A DNA stretch of 64,000 bases from Nocardia jejuensis NBRC 103114 (GTDB lineage: Bacteria; Actinomycetota; Actinomycetes; Mycobacteriales; Mycobacteriaceae): assembly GCF_001613145.1 (NCBI RefSeq), contig NZ_BDBU01000005.1, positions 248,001 to 312,000 of the forward strand, in the 5' to 3' direction. Shown here piece after piece: positions 53,592 to 62,591 of the stretch (position 1 is the first letter of the stretch; each line of letters starts with the position of its first letter). A program made the translations under genes and the position numbers. The notes beneath the pieces were generated by a model. The model saw nothing but the letters and a program-made list of their open reading frames with translations, was not told the origin of the DNA and made no database searches.

Positions 53592-54626
53592 TCAGGCCAG
53601 GTCGCGCAGGAACTTCTCGAGATAGGTCCAGGTGCTCTCGCGGGCGATGAGAATGCCGAGGTGAGAACCGGGCGCGGTCTCGTACCGCACCTGCGGCGAA
53701 CCGGTCAGCGTGGTCAGACCGTGCTCGACCGCGGCGGCCGCGGTGATCACATCGGACGGGCCACCGACCAGCAGCACCGGCACGGTGACATCGGCGAGTT
53801 CGATGCGGCGATCACCGAAATGCACCACGCCCTTGCCGATGTCGTTGTTGAGCATGAACCGGCCCCACAGCTGGTTGTAGAACCGGCCCGGGTAGCCGGG
53901 CAGCGAATTCTGGAAACGGTCGATCGTCTCCATCCGGCCCAGGGTCGCGGTATCGGTGAGGTTGCTCGCAATGAAGAAGGGGCGCTTGAGTTCTCGATCC
54001 CAGGCGGTCGCGCGGTAGGCGATCCGGGTCAGTCGCGCCGAGACGCCGCCCGCCGCGCGAATGGCGGCGGTGGCGGTGCGGCCGCCGTCCACGCGGGCCA
54101 GCGCGCGCAGTTCGCGCACACCGACCATGTGGTTGTAGCTCAACGGCGCTCCGACCGCGGTCACCGAGCGGATCGGCAGCGTCGGATCGGCGGCGGCGGT
54201 CAGCAGTGCGAGCACGCCGCCCAGGGACCAGCCCACCAGATCGACCGGACGGCCGCCGCGATCGGCGGACACCTGGCGGATCGCCTCGGGCAGGATGTCG
54301 TCGATCCAGTCCTCGAACCCCATGCGGCGGTCCTCGAAACCGATGTCGCCGTAGTCGACCAGGTAGGGGGCGTGGCCGGTTTCCAGCAGGAAGCGGGCCA
54401 TACTCTGATCGGGGCGCAGATCGAAGCAGAACGCGGGAGCGGCCAACGGCGGCACCAGCAGCACGGCCGGGGCATCGTCGCTCGCGCCGTCGTAGCGGCG
54501 TAGCTCCCGATGCGGTGCGTCCGAGATCACCGTCGAAGGTGTCGGTTCGGGGGCTTCGATGCCGTCGCCGAAGGTCAGGGCCCACGCGTTGCGGGCCGCG
54601 GTGCTCACACTGTCTGCCAGACTCAC
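53592..54626 (-). CDS. Alpha/beta hydrolase, polyhydroxyalkanoate synthase-like
   Basis: 344 residues. PhaC-like features: PAVLLVPPLAAPAFCFDLRPDQSMARFLLETGHAPYLVDYGDIG near residues 52-95, elbow GWSLGG (Ser about 140), and terminal His in APGSHLGIL. PHA synthases have Cys in the elbow (GxCxGG); Ser here points to a hydrolase or acyltransferase instead, and the chain lacks the long N-terminal PhaC domain. GTG 54626 is preferred; GTG 54632 is two codons earlier. It is divergent from the DEAD helicase gene with an imperfect palindrome 20 bases upstream. The gene is absent from the M. tuberculosis order and is probably a local addition. Confidence 0.8.
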   Translation of the reverse strand: MSLADSVSTAARNAWALTFGDGIEAPEPTPSTVISDAPHRELRRYDGASDDAPAVLLVPPLAAPAFCFDLRPDQSMARFLLETGHAPYLVDYGDIGFEDRRMGFEDWIDDILPEAIRQVSADRGGRPVDLVGWSLGGVLALLTAAADPTLPIRSVTAVGAPLSYNHMVGVRELRALARVDGGRTATAAIRAAGGVSARLTRIAYRATAWDRELKRPFFIASNLTDTATLGRMETIDRFQNSLPGYPGRFYNQLWGRFMLNNDIGKGVVHFGDRRIELADVTVPVLLVGGPSDVITAAAAVEHGLTTLTGSPQVRYETAPGSHLGILIARESTWTYLEKFLRDLA

Positions 54627-54645
54627 ACGCACAACTTCGCATATA

Positions 54646-54664
54646 CTGCTACACCGTGTAACAG
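54646..54664. promoter_or_regulatory. 19-bp imperfect palindrome upstream of PhaC-like hydrolase
   Basis: CTGCTACAC-C-GTGTAACAG: eight of nine pairs match. It lies 20 bases upstream of GTG 54626, overlapping where RNA polymerase would bind, so a repressor site is likely. Confidence 0.5.
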
Positions 54665-55093
54665 TTATGTGAGCAATCCAACTGTCAACGGGGGCCGGCA
54701 ACACCCTGCCCTGCGCAATTGTGTTGCGGCCCAGGCATTGACGCACGTGCGAAGGCACCGGAAATCCCCTGAGATCTCCCCGGAATCGCGCCTACCTGCG
54801 CAATAGCTGCCCACGATTGCGGTGGCGGGGAATAGAGCGAAGACGGTATCACGCTACAATCTCCGCGGACAGCGTAAATTTTGCCCGATCGAGTTTGCTT
54901 GATTACCGCGCGAACCCGGGCTCGACGACCGCCGTCCATGGAAAATGTGCGCGCACTCAGATCCCTGCATTGCACGCCGCGCCAGGTAGATGCCTTCCCG
55001 CGAGAGCGGATGCATCCCGCAGCGGCGAACACGGATCAGTGTGGTCGTCGCGGACCGACCGGTCCGCCCCACACCTCGTGCGCGCGAGACGCG
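54665..55093 (+). promoter_or_regulatory. Upstream region and possible long leader of DEAD helicase gene
   Basis: No gene supported. The frame of the helicase stays open back to 54881, but codons before ATG 55094 are not helicase-like. CTGCGCAAT occurs twice (about 54712 and 54796). DEAD-box helicase genes often have long regulatory leaders. Confidence 0.4.
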
Positions 55094-58000
55094 ATGACGA
55101 GGAAAGGCAATACCCTGAGCAAGATCACCGTAGAGCAGGAACCCGGAGTGGCCGACACGCTACTGACCGCGGAGCTCGACGACACACATACCGCCCCCAC
55201 TTTCGCCGAACTCGGCGTGCGCCCCGAAATCGTGCGCGCGCTGAACGAGATCGGCATCGAACGCACCTTCGCGATCCAGGAACTCACCCTGCCGCTCGCG
55301 CTGGCCGGCGAGGATCTGATCGGCCAGGCTCGCACCGGCATGGGCAAGACCTTCGGCTTCGGCGTCCCGCTGCTGCACCGGGTCAGCACCACCGGCTCGG
55401 GCACCCTGGCCATGGACGGCACGCCGCGCGCGCTGATCATCGTGCCGACCCGCGAGCTGTGCATGCAGGTCACCTCCGACCTGGAGAACGCCGCCAAGTA
55501 CGTGAAGGACGACCACGGCACACCGCTGCGCGTCACCTCCATCTACGGCGGACGCCCATACGACACCCAGATCGCGGCGCTGCGCGCGGGCATCGACGTC
55601 GTCGTCGGCACCCCGGGACGGCTGCTCGACCTGGCCCAGCAGGGACACCTGATCCTGGGCAAGGTGCAGGTCCTGGTCCTGGACGAGGCCGACGAAATGC
55701 TCGACCTGGGCTTCCTGCCCGACATCGAGCGCATCCTCACCATGGTTCCGACCCAGCGCCAGACCATGCTGTTCTCGGCCACCATGCCGGGACCGATCAT
55801 CACCCTGGCTCGCACATTCCTGAACCGGCCCACGCACATTCGCGCCGAGGAGCACCACGAGTCCGCGGTCACCGACCGGATCTCGCAGTACGTCTACCGC
55901 GCGCACGCGCTGGACAAGACCGAGCTGCTCGCGCGCATCCTGCAGGCCGAAACCCGCGGCGCCAGCATGATCTTCGCGCGCACCAAGCGGACCGCGCAGA
56001 AGGTCGCCGACGATCTCGCCGAGCGCGGCTTCGCCGTCGGTGCGGTCCACGGCGACCTCGGGCAGATCGCTCGTGAGAAGGCGCTCAAGAAGTTCCGCGA
56101 GGGCAAGATCGATGTGCTGGTCGCGACCGACGTCGCCGCCCGAGGCATCGACATCGACGACGTCACGCACGTCGTCAACTACCAGTGCCCCGAGGACGAG
56201 AAGACCTACGTGCACCGCATCGGCCGCACCGGCCGTGCGGGCAAGACCGGTGTCGCGGTGACCCTGGTAGACTGGGACGAACTGCACCGCTGGGCCTCGA
56301 TCAACAAGGCCCTCGACCTCGGCATGCCCGAGGCGGTGGAGACCTACTCCCGCTCCCCGCACATCTACGAGGAACTGGGCATCCCCCAGGGCATCAGCGG
56401 TGTGCTGCGCAAGACCAAGCCCGTCGCGGCTCGCGACGAGGATGCCGTCGTCGTCGAGCGTGAGCCTCGCGCGCCGCGCAACCGCAACCGCCGCCGCACC
56501 CGCGGTGGGCAGGCCGACGCCGTCGAGGCCACCGTGGTCACCACGAATTCGCCTGCGGTGGAAGCCGATTCGGCTGCCGAGGGTGAGCGCACCGGTCGGC
56601 GCCGTCGTCGCCGCGGACGCGGAGGCGCGGACCGCGCCGTGACCGGCGAGAACACGAATACCGTTGCCACCGGCGATGTTTCGACTGCGGCCGAGCCTTT
56701 CGAGGCGCTGGCATCCGCTGCCGGTTCGGCCCCCACCGCCGGTCCGTCGGGCTCCGCCGACAACGCGGGCGACTCCGAGGGTCGCCCGGGTCGCAACCGC
56801 CGACGCCGCAATCGCCGCAACCGCGGCGGGAACGACGCGGTGAACGGTTCGGCCACCGGCAATTCGGTGAACGGCAACGCACCGAGCGACTCGGCGACCG
56901 CTGTCGCGAACGGCTCGGCGACCGCGGTTCAGGGCGCGGCCTCGGCCAACGGCTCGGCTCCCTCGAACGGCTCGGCTCCCGTGAACGGCACCGCCGCTAC
57001 GAACGGTGCGGTCAGCGTGAACGGCTCGGCCGCGACCGTCGCGGTCCCGCAGTTCTCGGCCGCCGACACGGTCCCGGCCACCACCCCGGCGGCGACTTCG
57101 ACCGTCGAGGCAGTGACCACAGCCGAGGCATCCGAGGCCCCGAAGTCCGGCGCGCGCAAGCGAACCCGCCGCGCCAAGGGCGACTCGGCCACGGTGAACG
57201 ATGCCGCCGAGACCAACGGCGCGACCACACCGGCCGGGCCGTCCGGCGGATCCGACCCGAACGCCACCACCGCACCGCAGGTCGCGGCCGCCGGGTCCGA
57301 TGACGGCACCGAGGCGCCGAAGGCGAGCACCCGCAAGCGCACTCGCCGCACCGCCGACGACGTCGCTTCGTCCGAGCCCGGCACGGCGAGCGACGCGGTC
57401 ATCTCGACCGGCGCCGTCGCGTCGAGTGATGCCGTCGCGGCGGACAGCGCTGTCGCGGCGAGCGAAGCCACCGCGGCTCGTACACGCTCGCGTCGCAGCA
57501 CCCGGGCAGCGGACGGAGCCGATACCGCCGCTTCCGAGAGTGGAAGCAGCGCAAGCGAATCCGCCACCGAAGCCGCGGCAGAGGTGGCACCGGCCCGGAC
57601 TCGGTCGCGTCGCAGCACGCGACCGGCGGGCACGTCCGACGGGACCGTCGGTGAGGCGGGCGAATCCGCCGCGACGGTCGAGGTCGCGGACGATTCCGCC
57701 GCGACTCCGGCTCGTACGCGGGCTCGGCGCAGCACTCGCGCTGCCGGCATCTCGACTACCGCTTCTACCGAAACGGTAAGCGCCACAGCCGAATCCGAGG
57801 CGACGGAAGCTGCAGCCCCGGCGAAGGCCCGCAGGTCCGCGAAGGCTGCCGCGGTTTCGGGTGTGAGCACCGGCGACTCGGCGGAAGCTGTTGTCGAGGG
57901 TGCGGCACCGAAGAAGGCGCGTCGCACCACCAAGGCCGAGAGTCAGATCATCGCGACCGACGGCGGTTCGAGCGAGCACGAGGTCGTCGCTACCAAGACG

Positions 58001-58768
58001 GCGCGGCGCGGAGCCAAGTCCGCCGGTGACACGGCCGAGGGCTGGTCGGGTGACGCCGTCGCCATCACGGCCGAGGCCGAGAAGCCGGCGCGCAAGCGGA
58101 CCGCCAAGGCCGAGGACGCCGGTGCGGCGGACGCCTCATCCGCCGACCTCGTCGCGGTCGAGGCCGAGAAGCCCGCGCGCAAGCGGACCGCCAAGGCCAA
58201 GGATGTCGCGGCCGAGCCTGTTGCGGTGGAGGCTGACAAGCCTGCCCGCAAGCGCGCCGCGAAGGCGGAGGTCGCCGCCGAGGTCGAGGCCGAGAAGCCC
58301 GCGAAGGCGCGGCGCACCAAGGCTGTCGACAAGGGCGCGGCCGCGGAGGTCGAGAAGCCTGCTCGGAAGCGGGCTGCCAAGGCCGAAGACGTGGTGGCCG
58401 AGGCTGTCGTGACGGAAGCCGAGAAGCCGGTTCGCAAGCGGGCCGCCAAGGCCGCGAGCGTCGAGGCCGCGGTCGAATCGGCGGAGCCGAAGAAGGCCGT
58501 GCGCAAGAAGGCGGTGAAGGCCGAGGCCGAGGTGGCCGAGGCCCCCAAGAAGGCGGTCCGGAAGAAGGCGGCCGCGGCCGTCGAGGCGTCGGACGGTGTG
58601 AGCCAGGCGGATTCGACGGAGGCTCCGGCTCCCGCGAAGAAGCGGGCGAGCCGGGCGAAGGCGGTGGCCGAGACCCGCAACGACTCGGTCGACACCGCGT
58701 CCGCGCCGGTCAAGCGCACTCGTCGCAAGGCCGACGCCACCGGTTCGACCGTCACCGCCTCGGCGTAG
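55094..58768 (+). CDS. rhlE: DEAD-box RNA helicase with very long basic C-terminal tail
   Basis: 1224 residues. Helicase core (about 30-440): Q motif AIQELTLPLAL, ARTGMGKT (I), PTREL (Ia), GTPGR (Ib), DEAD (II), SAT (III), ARGID (V), HRIGRTGR (VI). This part corresponds to Rv3211, which is about half this length. After residue about 455 a low-complexity tail of about 770 residues follows: an Asn-Gly-Ser stretch (about 580-650), then more than a dozen Lys/Arg clusters (RKRTRR, RSRRSTR, KPARKRTAKAE) separated by acidic Ala-rich linkers. Such tails bind RNA and can favour condensates. It unwinds RNA in ribosome assembly or mRNA decay. ATG 55094 is used; no strong ribosome site is seen, and GAGGAAAG lies inside the first codons. 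Confidence 0.9.
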   Translation: MTRKGNTLSKITVEQEPGVADTLLTAELDDTHTAPTFAELGVRPEIVRALNEIGIERTFAIQELTLPLALAGEDLIGQARTGMGKTFGFGVPLLHRVSTTGSGTLAMDGTPRALIIVPTRELCMQVTSDLENAAKYVKDDHGTPLRVTSIYGGRPYDTQIAALRAGIDVVVGTPGRLLDLAQQGHLILGKVQVLVLDEADEMLDLGFLPDIERILTMVPTQRQTMLFSATMPGPIITLARTFLNRPTHIRAEEHHESAVTDRISQYVYRAHALDKTELLARILQAETRGASMIFARTKRTAQKVADDLAERGFAVGAVHGDLGQIAREKALKKFREGKIDVLVATDVAARGIDIDDVTHVVNYQCPEDEKTYVHRIGRTGRAGKTGVAVTLVDWDELHRWASINKALDLGMPEAVETYSRSPHIYEELGIPQGISGVLRKTKPVAARDEDAVVVEREPRAPRNRNRRRTRGGQADAVEATVVTTNSPAVEADSAAEGERTGRRRRRRGRGGADRAVTGENTNTVATGDVSTAAEPFEALASAAGSAPTAGPSGSADNAGDSEGRPGRNRRRRNRRNRGGNDAVNGSATGNSVNGNAPSDSATAVANGSATAVQGAASANGSAPSNGSAPVNGTAATNGAVSVNGSAATVAVPQFSAADTVPATTPAATSTVEAVTTAEASEAPKSGARKRTRRAKGDSATVNDAAETNGATTPAGPSGGSDPNATTAPQVAAAGSDDGTEAPKASTRKRTRRTADDVASSEPGTASDAVISTGAVASSDAVAADSAVAASEATAARTRSRRSTRAADGADTAASESGSSASESATEAAAEVAPARTRSRRSTRPAGTSDGTVGEAGESAATVEVADDSAATPARTRARRSTRAAGISTTASTETVSATAESEATEAAAPAKARRSAKAAAVSGVSTGDSAEAVVEGAAPKKARRTTKAESQIIATDGGSSEHEVVATKTARRGAKSAGDTAEGWSGDAVAITAEAEKPARKRTAKAEDAGAADASSADLVAVEAEKPARKRTAKAKDVAAEPVAVEADKPARKRAAKAEVAAEVEAEKPAKARRTKAVDKGAAAEVEKPARKRAAKAEDVVAEAVVTEAEKPVRKRAAKAASVEAAVESAEPKKAVRKKAVKAEAEVAEAPKKAVRKKAAAAVEASDGVSQADSTEAPAPAKKRASRAKAVAETRNDSVDTASAPVKRTRRKADATGSTVTASA
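56460..58765 (+). repeat. Low-complexity, repeat-bearing tail region of the helicase gene
   Basis: In-frame repeats in coding DNA: KP(A/V)RKR(T/A)AKAE occurs about six times between 58080 and 58460, KKAVRKKA twice near 58490-58570, and RTRSRRSTR-type units three times between 57475 and 57750. The copies vary at the DNA level, so selection on protein composition is likely. Confidence 0.85.
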
Positions 58769-58795
58769 CCGGACAGATCGGCTAATCTCGCTGTC

Positions 58796-60019
58796 GTGCT
58801 CGCACCCGAGCGGCGGACGCGCGCCGATATCCTGACCGCTGCCGCGATCGCCGCTCTGGTGGCGATCGCGGCAGTGGTGGTCTGGTGGCAGAGCGATGCT
58901 CGCGCAACGCTGTCGGAGACCGCGACGCAATCGCTGTCCGCGCCGCCCACTCCCGAGCAGCTGCCGTCCCAGGTGCGCGAACTGTGGCAGGCCCCGGACG
59001 ACGCGGCCGCGCGGGCGCTGGCCGTGGGCGGGGTGGTCGTCACCGCCGACGGCGGGACGGTCACCGGTCGCAATCCGCGCACCGGGGACACGGTGTGGAA
59101 GTACGAGCGGGATTTGCCGTTGTGCGCGGTGGAATCCCAGTTCGGCACGGTTGTCGCCACGTATCGGGATCAGCGCGGATGCAGTCAGACCACGCTGCTG
59201 AACGCCGAGACCGGGTCGCGGCTGACCGCGCGATCGAGCTATATGGACGACCAGGTGCGGCTGTCGGTGGACGGCACCTACGTGCTCGCGCTGGGAAGCG
59301 ATCGCCTGGAGATGTGGCGGTCGGATCTGGTGCGCACCTTGGAATTCGGTTACGTCGACGCCCCGGTGAATCCGCGCACCCAGCCGCGCGAGGGCTGCAC
59401 GCTGATCTCGGCCTCCTCGGCCTCGAGCCGCCTGGCCGTGCTGGAGCGCTGCCCGAACGACACCGCCGACCGGCTCAGCATCATGAATCCGGCGCCCAAG
59501 GATGCCACCACTCCCGAGGAATACAGCTCGCACGTGCTCACCGAGCCCGGCGGCGCGCTGGACGGCGCTCGCGTGCTGGCGGCGTCCGACAGCCGGGTGG
59601 TGCTGTTCCTGCCCGGAACCACCTCCAGCACACCGCAACTCGCGGTCTACGATATTTCCGGCAATCTCATTGCCACGCACCAGCTTTCGGCTCCGCTGGC
59701 CGACAATGCCACCGTGACCCACCTGTCCTCGGCGTACTTCGTCTTCACCGGCAACAGCCTGATCGCACTGAACGCCACCACGTTCGACCCGCTCTGGGCC
59801 ATCCAGAACGTGCTGGGCACCCCCACCCTGCTCTCGGGCAAGCTCCTGGTCCCCGTCCCCGACGGCATCGCCGCCCTGGACCCCGCCACCGGCGCCCAAA
59901 CCTCCCGAATCTCCGTGCAGCGCACCGACTACCACGGCGACCTCATCACCCTCACCTCCATCGGCCCCACCATCGTCGAACGCCGCGGCACCACCCTGCA
60001 CGCCCTCGGCACCGACTGA
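58796..60019 (+). CDS. Membrane-anchored PQQ-like beta-propeller protein (Rv3212-like)
   Basis: 407 residues. One N-terminal membrane segment (DILTAAAIAALVAIAAVVVWW, about 11-32) and an extracytoplasmic beta-propeller made of blades such as VVVTADGGTVTGRNPRTGDTVWKY, LLNAETGSRLTA and LLVPVPDGIAALDPATG, the WD/PQQ-like type. Several Cys are present in the blades. It follows the DEAD helicase by 27 bases, as Rv3212 follows Rv3211. Binding or scaffolding of a cell-envelope component is likely; no enzyme motif is seen. GTG 58796. Confidence 0.85.
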   Translation: MLAPERRTRADILTAAAIAALVAIAAVVVWWQSDARATLSETATQSLSAPPTPEQLPSQVRELWQAPDDAAARALAVGGVVVTADGGTVTGRNPRTGDTVWKYERDLPLCAVESQFGTVVATYRDQRGCSQTTLLNAETGSRLTARSSYMDDQVRLSVDGTYVLALGSDRLEMWRSDLVRTLEFGYVDAPVNPRTQPREGCTLISASSASSRLAVLERCPNDTADRLSIMNPAPKDATTPEEYSSHVLTEPGGALDGARVLAASDSRVVLFLPGTTSSTPQLAVYDISGNLIATHQLSAPLADNATVTHLSSAYFVFTGNSLIALNATTFDPLWAIQNVLGTPTLLSGKLLVPVPDGIAALDPATGAQTSRISVQRTDYHGDLITLTSIGPTIVERRGTTLHALGTD

Positions 60020-60392
60020 CCCCGCCCACACGAAGCCCGGCCGCCGATCACGCGCACAGCACGCCACATTCCAGGCGACCGTCGCGCCCAGCCCGCACCG
60101 GCAGATCGATCCACCCCGGCGACAAGACTGGCCTATTCCGCCGCGCTCGAACCAAGGCGAACAGCGGCGCGGGTGCAGCGCGCCCCTTCCGGCGACCGTG
60201 GCGCCCAGCTGGTACACCACCGCCACTGACCGAACGATTCGCCGTTGGGGGCGGTCACGGCCGGTGGATTGCTCGCGCCGGGTGCGACCGGCGTTATGGG
60301 ACGGCCGGACTTTCCCTGGTGAGCACTGTGGGCGGGTGTGATCACGGTGGGATGTGCGGCGGTTCGGGGGATTCGTCCGGCATGATCGGAGG
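60020..60392. other. Non-coding region before phosphatase gene
   Basis: 373 bases with no supported gene. M. tuberculosis has a ParA-like gene (Rv3213c) at this place; nothing of it is seen here. The 19-mer GGCGACCGTCGCGCCCAGC (60074-60092) recurs at 60191-60209 with one mismatch. Confidence 0.5.
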
Positions 60393-60992
60393 ATGAGCGC
60401 TTCCGAATTCAGGCTGGTGTTGCTGCGACACGGGGAGACGGCGTGGTCGGCGTCGCGGAAGCATACGGGGCAGACCGATGTGCCGCTCACCGAGAACGGT
60501 GAGGAGCAGGCGTTGGGGGCGGGGAAGTTGTTGGCGGGGTTGGGGTTACGGGATCCGCTCGTGCTGAGCAGCCCTCGGCAGCGGGCGCTGCGCACGGCCG
60601 AGCTGGCCGGGTTGCAGGGCGTGCGGGTGGACGACGACCTGGTGGAATGGGATTACGGCGAGTACGAGGGGCTCACCACGGTCGAGATCCAGGAGACGTC
60701 GCCGGGGTGGACGATCTGGACCGGGGTGACGCCCGAGGGTGAGACCGCCGGACAGGTTCAGGCGCGCGCGGATCGGGTATTGGCCACTGTGGAAACGGAA
60801 TTGGCGAACCGGGACGTGGTGCTGGTCGGGCACGGGCACTTCTCGCGGGCGCTGATCGCGCGCTGGGTGGAGTTCGACGTGATCGAGGGGCGACGGTTCT
60901 TCCTGTCCACGGCCGCCGTTACCGTGCTGGGGTACGACTATCACGCTCGCACCGTGCTCGCCCACAACCTGGTAGCCCGGTTCGACGCCTAG
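60393..60992 (+). CDS. gpm2: Histidine phosphatase (Gpm2/Rv3214-like)
   Basis: 199 residues. Phosphoglycerate-mutase-like acid phosphatase: LLRHGETAWS (catalytic His near 13), SPRQRALRTAELAG, VEWDYGEYEGLT and VGHGHFSRALIARW (second His near 145). The Rv3214 counterpart was named gpm2 but acts as a broad acid phosphatase. ATG 60393 has GGAGG directly abutting, which is short spacing, so a slightly later start is possible. It precedes the GNAT gene by 14 bases; the two are probably co-transcribed. Confidence 0.85.
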   Translation: MSASEFRLVLLRHGETAWSASRKHTGQTDVPLTENGEEQALGAGKLLAGLGLRDPLVLSSPRQRALRTAELAGLQGVRVDDDLVEWDYGEYEGLTTVEIQETSPGWTIWTGVTPEGETAGQVQARADRVLATVETELANRDVVLVGHGHFSRALIARWVEFDVIEGRRFFLSTAAVTVLGYDYHARTVLAHNLVARFDA

Positions 60993-61006
60993 GAAGGGGC
61001 CGTCCG

Positions 61007-61486
61007 ATGATCCGCCGCGCCACACCCGCCGACGTTCCGGCCCTGGTGGAACTGGTGTACGACCTCGCCGACTACGAGAAGGCCCGGCACGAGTGCACGC
61101 TCACCGCCGAGCAGCTCGACCTCGCCCTGTTCGGCCCCTCCCCCAAGCTGTTCGCCCATGTGGCGGAGAACGATCAGGGCGTGGCCGGGTGCGCCATCTG
61201 GTTCCTGAACTACTCCACCTGGGACGGCGTGCACGGCATCTACCTGGAGGATCTGTACGTCCGCCCGGAGGCGCGCGGCCTGCACCTGGGCCGCGATCTC
61301 CTGGCGGCGCTGGCCCGCGAGGCCGTCGAACAGGGCTACAGCCGGGTCTCCTGGGCAGTCCTGAACTGGAACACCCCGTCGATCGACTTCTACAAGGGCC
61401 TGGGCGCGGAGGCGCAGGACGAGTGGACGGGCTACCGCCTCACCGGCTCCGCCCTCGCCCGGCTCGCCGGTCGCGCCGACGACTGA
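61007..61486 (+). CDS. GNAT N-acetyltransferase (Rv3216-like)
   Basis: 159 residues, complete GNAT domain: IRRATPADVPALVELVYDLADYEKA, acetyl-CoA pyrophosphate loop in VRPEARGLHLGRDLLAALAREA (residues about 84-105), and VLNWNTPSIDFYKGLGAE. The pattern (YEKA...E, LEDLYV, NWNTPAIDFY) is that of the spermidine/diamine acetyltransferase subgroup. ATG 61007 has AGGAAGGGG upstream. Acceptor unknown; a polyamine or small amine is likely from the subgroup. Confidence 0.85.
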   Translation: MIRRATPADVPALVELVYDLADYEKARHECTLTAEQLDLALFGPSPKLFAHVAENDQGVAGCAIWFLNYSTWDGVHGIYLEDLYVRPEARGLHLGRDLLAALAREAVEQGYSRVSWAVLNWNTPSIDFYKGLGAEAQDEWTGYRLTGSALARLAGRADD

Positions 61487-61870
61487 GTCCGTCTCGGCCG
61501 AGTCCGCGACGACGGCGGGGGCCGTGGCAACGGCAGGGTTTCGAGACAACAGCCAGGTCGGCGAAGACGCCCGGGGTTCCGGAGAACAGCAGGGTTTCGA
61601 AGCAACGGCCCGGTTCGCGACGCAACGGCCACGCTCGCACACACTTCTGCAGCGCCGGGACTACGACCGGCGTGCGAGTGCCTCCGCTCACCACTGATGA
61701 GACCCTGACCGGCTCGCCGCGTTCGGCGTACCGATGGGCACCGCGTGATTCGCGGCGCTGCGGGGTCATGACGCCGTGCGCGCCGAATCCCCTGGGCAAC
61801 CGTCCAGCAAGCTGCCTGCGGGGCGACCAGCAGGGTTTACGAACCCGCGTACGCGACCTGCGACCAGTTC
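61487..61870. other. Non-coding region between GNAT and membrane protein genes
   Basis: No supported gene. It holds the degenerate 19-bp array at 61536-61630, and the next array begins at 61871. Rich in CG and short inverted motifs; no terminator with a T-run was found after the GNAT gene. Confidence 0.5.
61536..61630. repeat. Degenerate 18-20-bp tandem array, five units
   Basis: Units start at 61536, 61555, 61574, 61592 and 61611. The consensus is near GGGTTTCGAGACAACGGCC, with the second unit the most diverged. The first and fourth are the most alike. Confidence 0.55.
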
Positions 61871-62028
61871 GCGAACATCCGGACGCCGCCGGTTCTCGTA
61901 GCAGAGGGTCGCGGACATCCGGACGCGGCCAATCCTCCACGTAAAGGCCGCGGATGCCCGGACGGGGCTAGCCCCTAGTCGCAGAGGTTGCGGACGTTCG
62001 GCCGCGGCTAGTCCTCGTCGCCGAGGTC
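61871..62028. repeat. Degenerate 39-40-bp tandem array, four units
   Basis: Units start at 61871, 61911, 61950 and 61990. Each opens with a GCGGACATCCGGACGCGG-like block and closes with CGTAGCAGAGG-like sequence. The last unit runs into the 3-prime end of the membrane protein gene at 62008. Confidence 0.6.
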
Positions 62029-62439
62029 GTAACCCTCGGCCATCCAGCGGCTCGACGCGGGCGCGAAGAGGCATCCCAGCGCGAGGGCCGCGACCAAGCC
62101 CAGGGGTATGCCGTACAGCGCCTGGTGCGAACTGATCACGTACCAGGCGACCGGCAGGAGCAGCAGTTGCGCGAGCATCACGATGGCACGCCCCCAGCGC
62201 TTGCCCCGCCACAGCGCGATACCGGCCGCCAGCACGGCTCCGGCCAGGATGATCAGCCAGACGGCGGTGGCGTAGCCGTTCACCACCTTCTGGTCCGCGC
62301 CGCTCATCGCCCGCACGATCAGCACGATCGCGCCGATCACGCCGACCGCGCCCTCGAAGGCCGCCAGCGCGCCCGCCGTCCGGATCGTGTTCGGCGGGAG
62401 CGTCGTAGCGTCCACACCACCGTTGTTCTGCTCAGCCAC
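62008..62439 (-). CDS. Integral membrane protein (Rv3217c-like)
   Basis: 143 residues with four predicted spans (FEGAVGVIGAIVLIVRAM, ATAVWLIILAGAVLAAGIALW, GRAIVMLAQLLLLPVAWYVI, GIPLGLVAALALGCLFAP), short loops and a cytoplasmic acidic C-terminus (EGYDLGDED). Position matches Rv3217c. Function unknown. The final codons, for the acidic tail, coincide with the last copy of a 40-bp tandem repeat. Confidence 0.82.
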   Translation of the reverse strand: MAEQNNGGVDATTLPPNTIRTAGALAAFEGAVGVIGAIVLIVRAMSGADQKVVNGYATAVWLIILAGAVLAAGIALWRGKRWGRAIVMLAQLLLLPVAWYVISSHQALYGIPLGLVAALALGCLFAPASSRWMAEGYDLGDED

Positions 62440-62591
62440 CCGCTCAGCCTACGACCGAGCGTCGTTGGGCACTGCCCGGGATCGGGACGGCGGTCGGCCG
62501 GGTTCGCACTCGCCCCGGTCTCGTGTGCGCGCACTCGGTCACCCGTACGCAACGAGGCAGCGACGCAACCGAACACAGTAGGCTCCACTGC

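Noticed and set aside
53592..54626. True PHA synthase (phaC)
   Set aside because: The elbow has Ser instead of Cys and the chain lacks the N-terminal PhaC domain and length.
55160..57979. Long open frame antisense to the DEAD helicase
   Set aside because: Shadow of the helicase and its low-complexity tail; no domain recognisable.
61871..62028. CRISPR-like array
   Set aside because: The 40-bp units are adjacent with no unique spacers and are poorly conserved; no cas genes are present.
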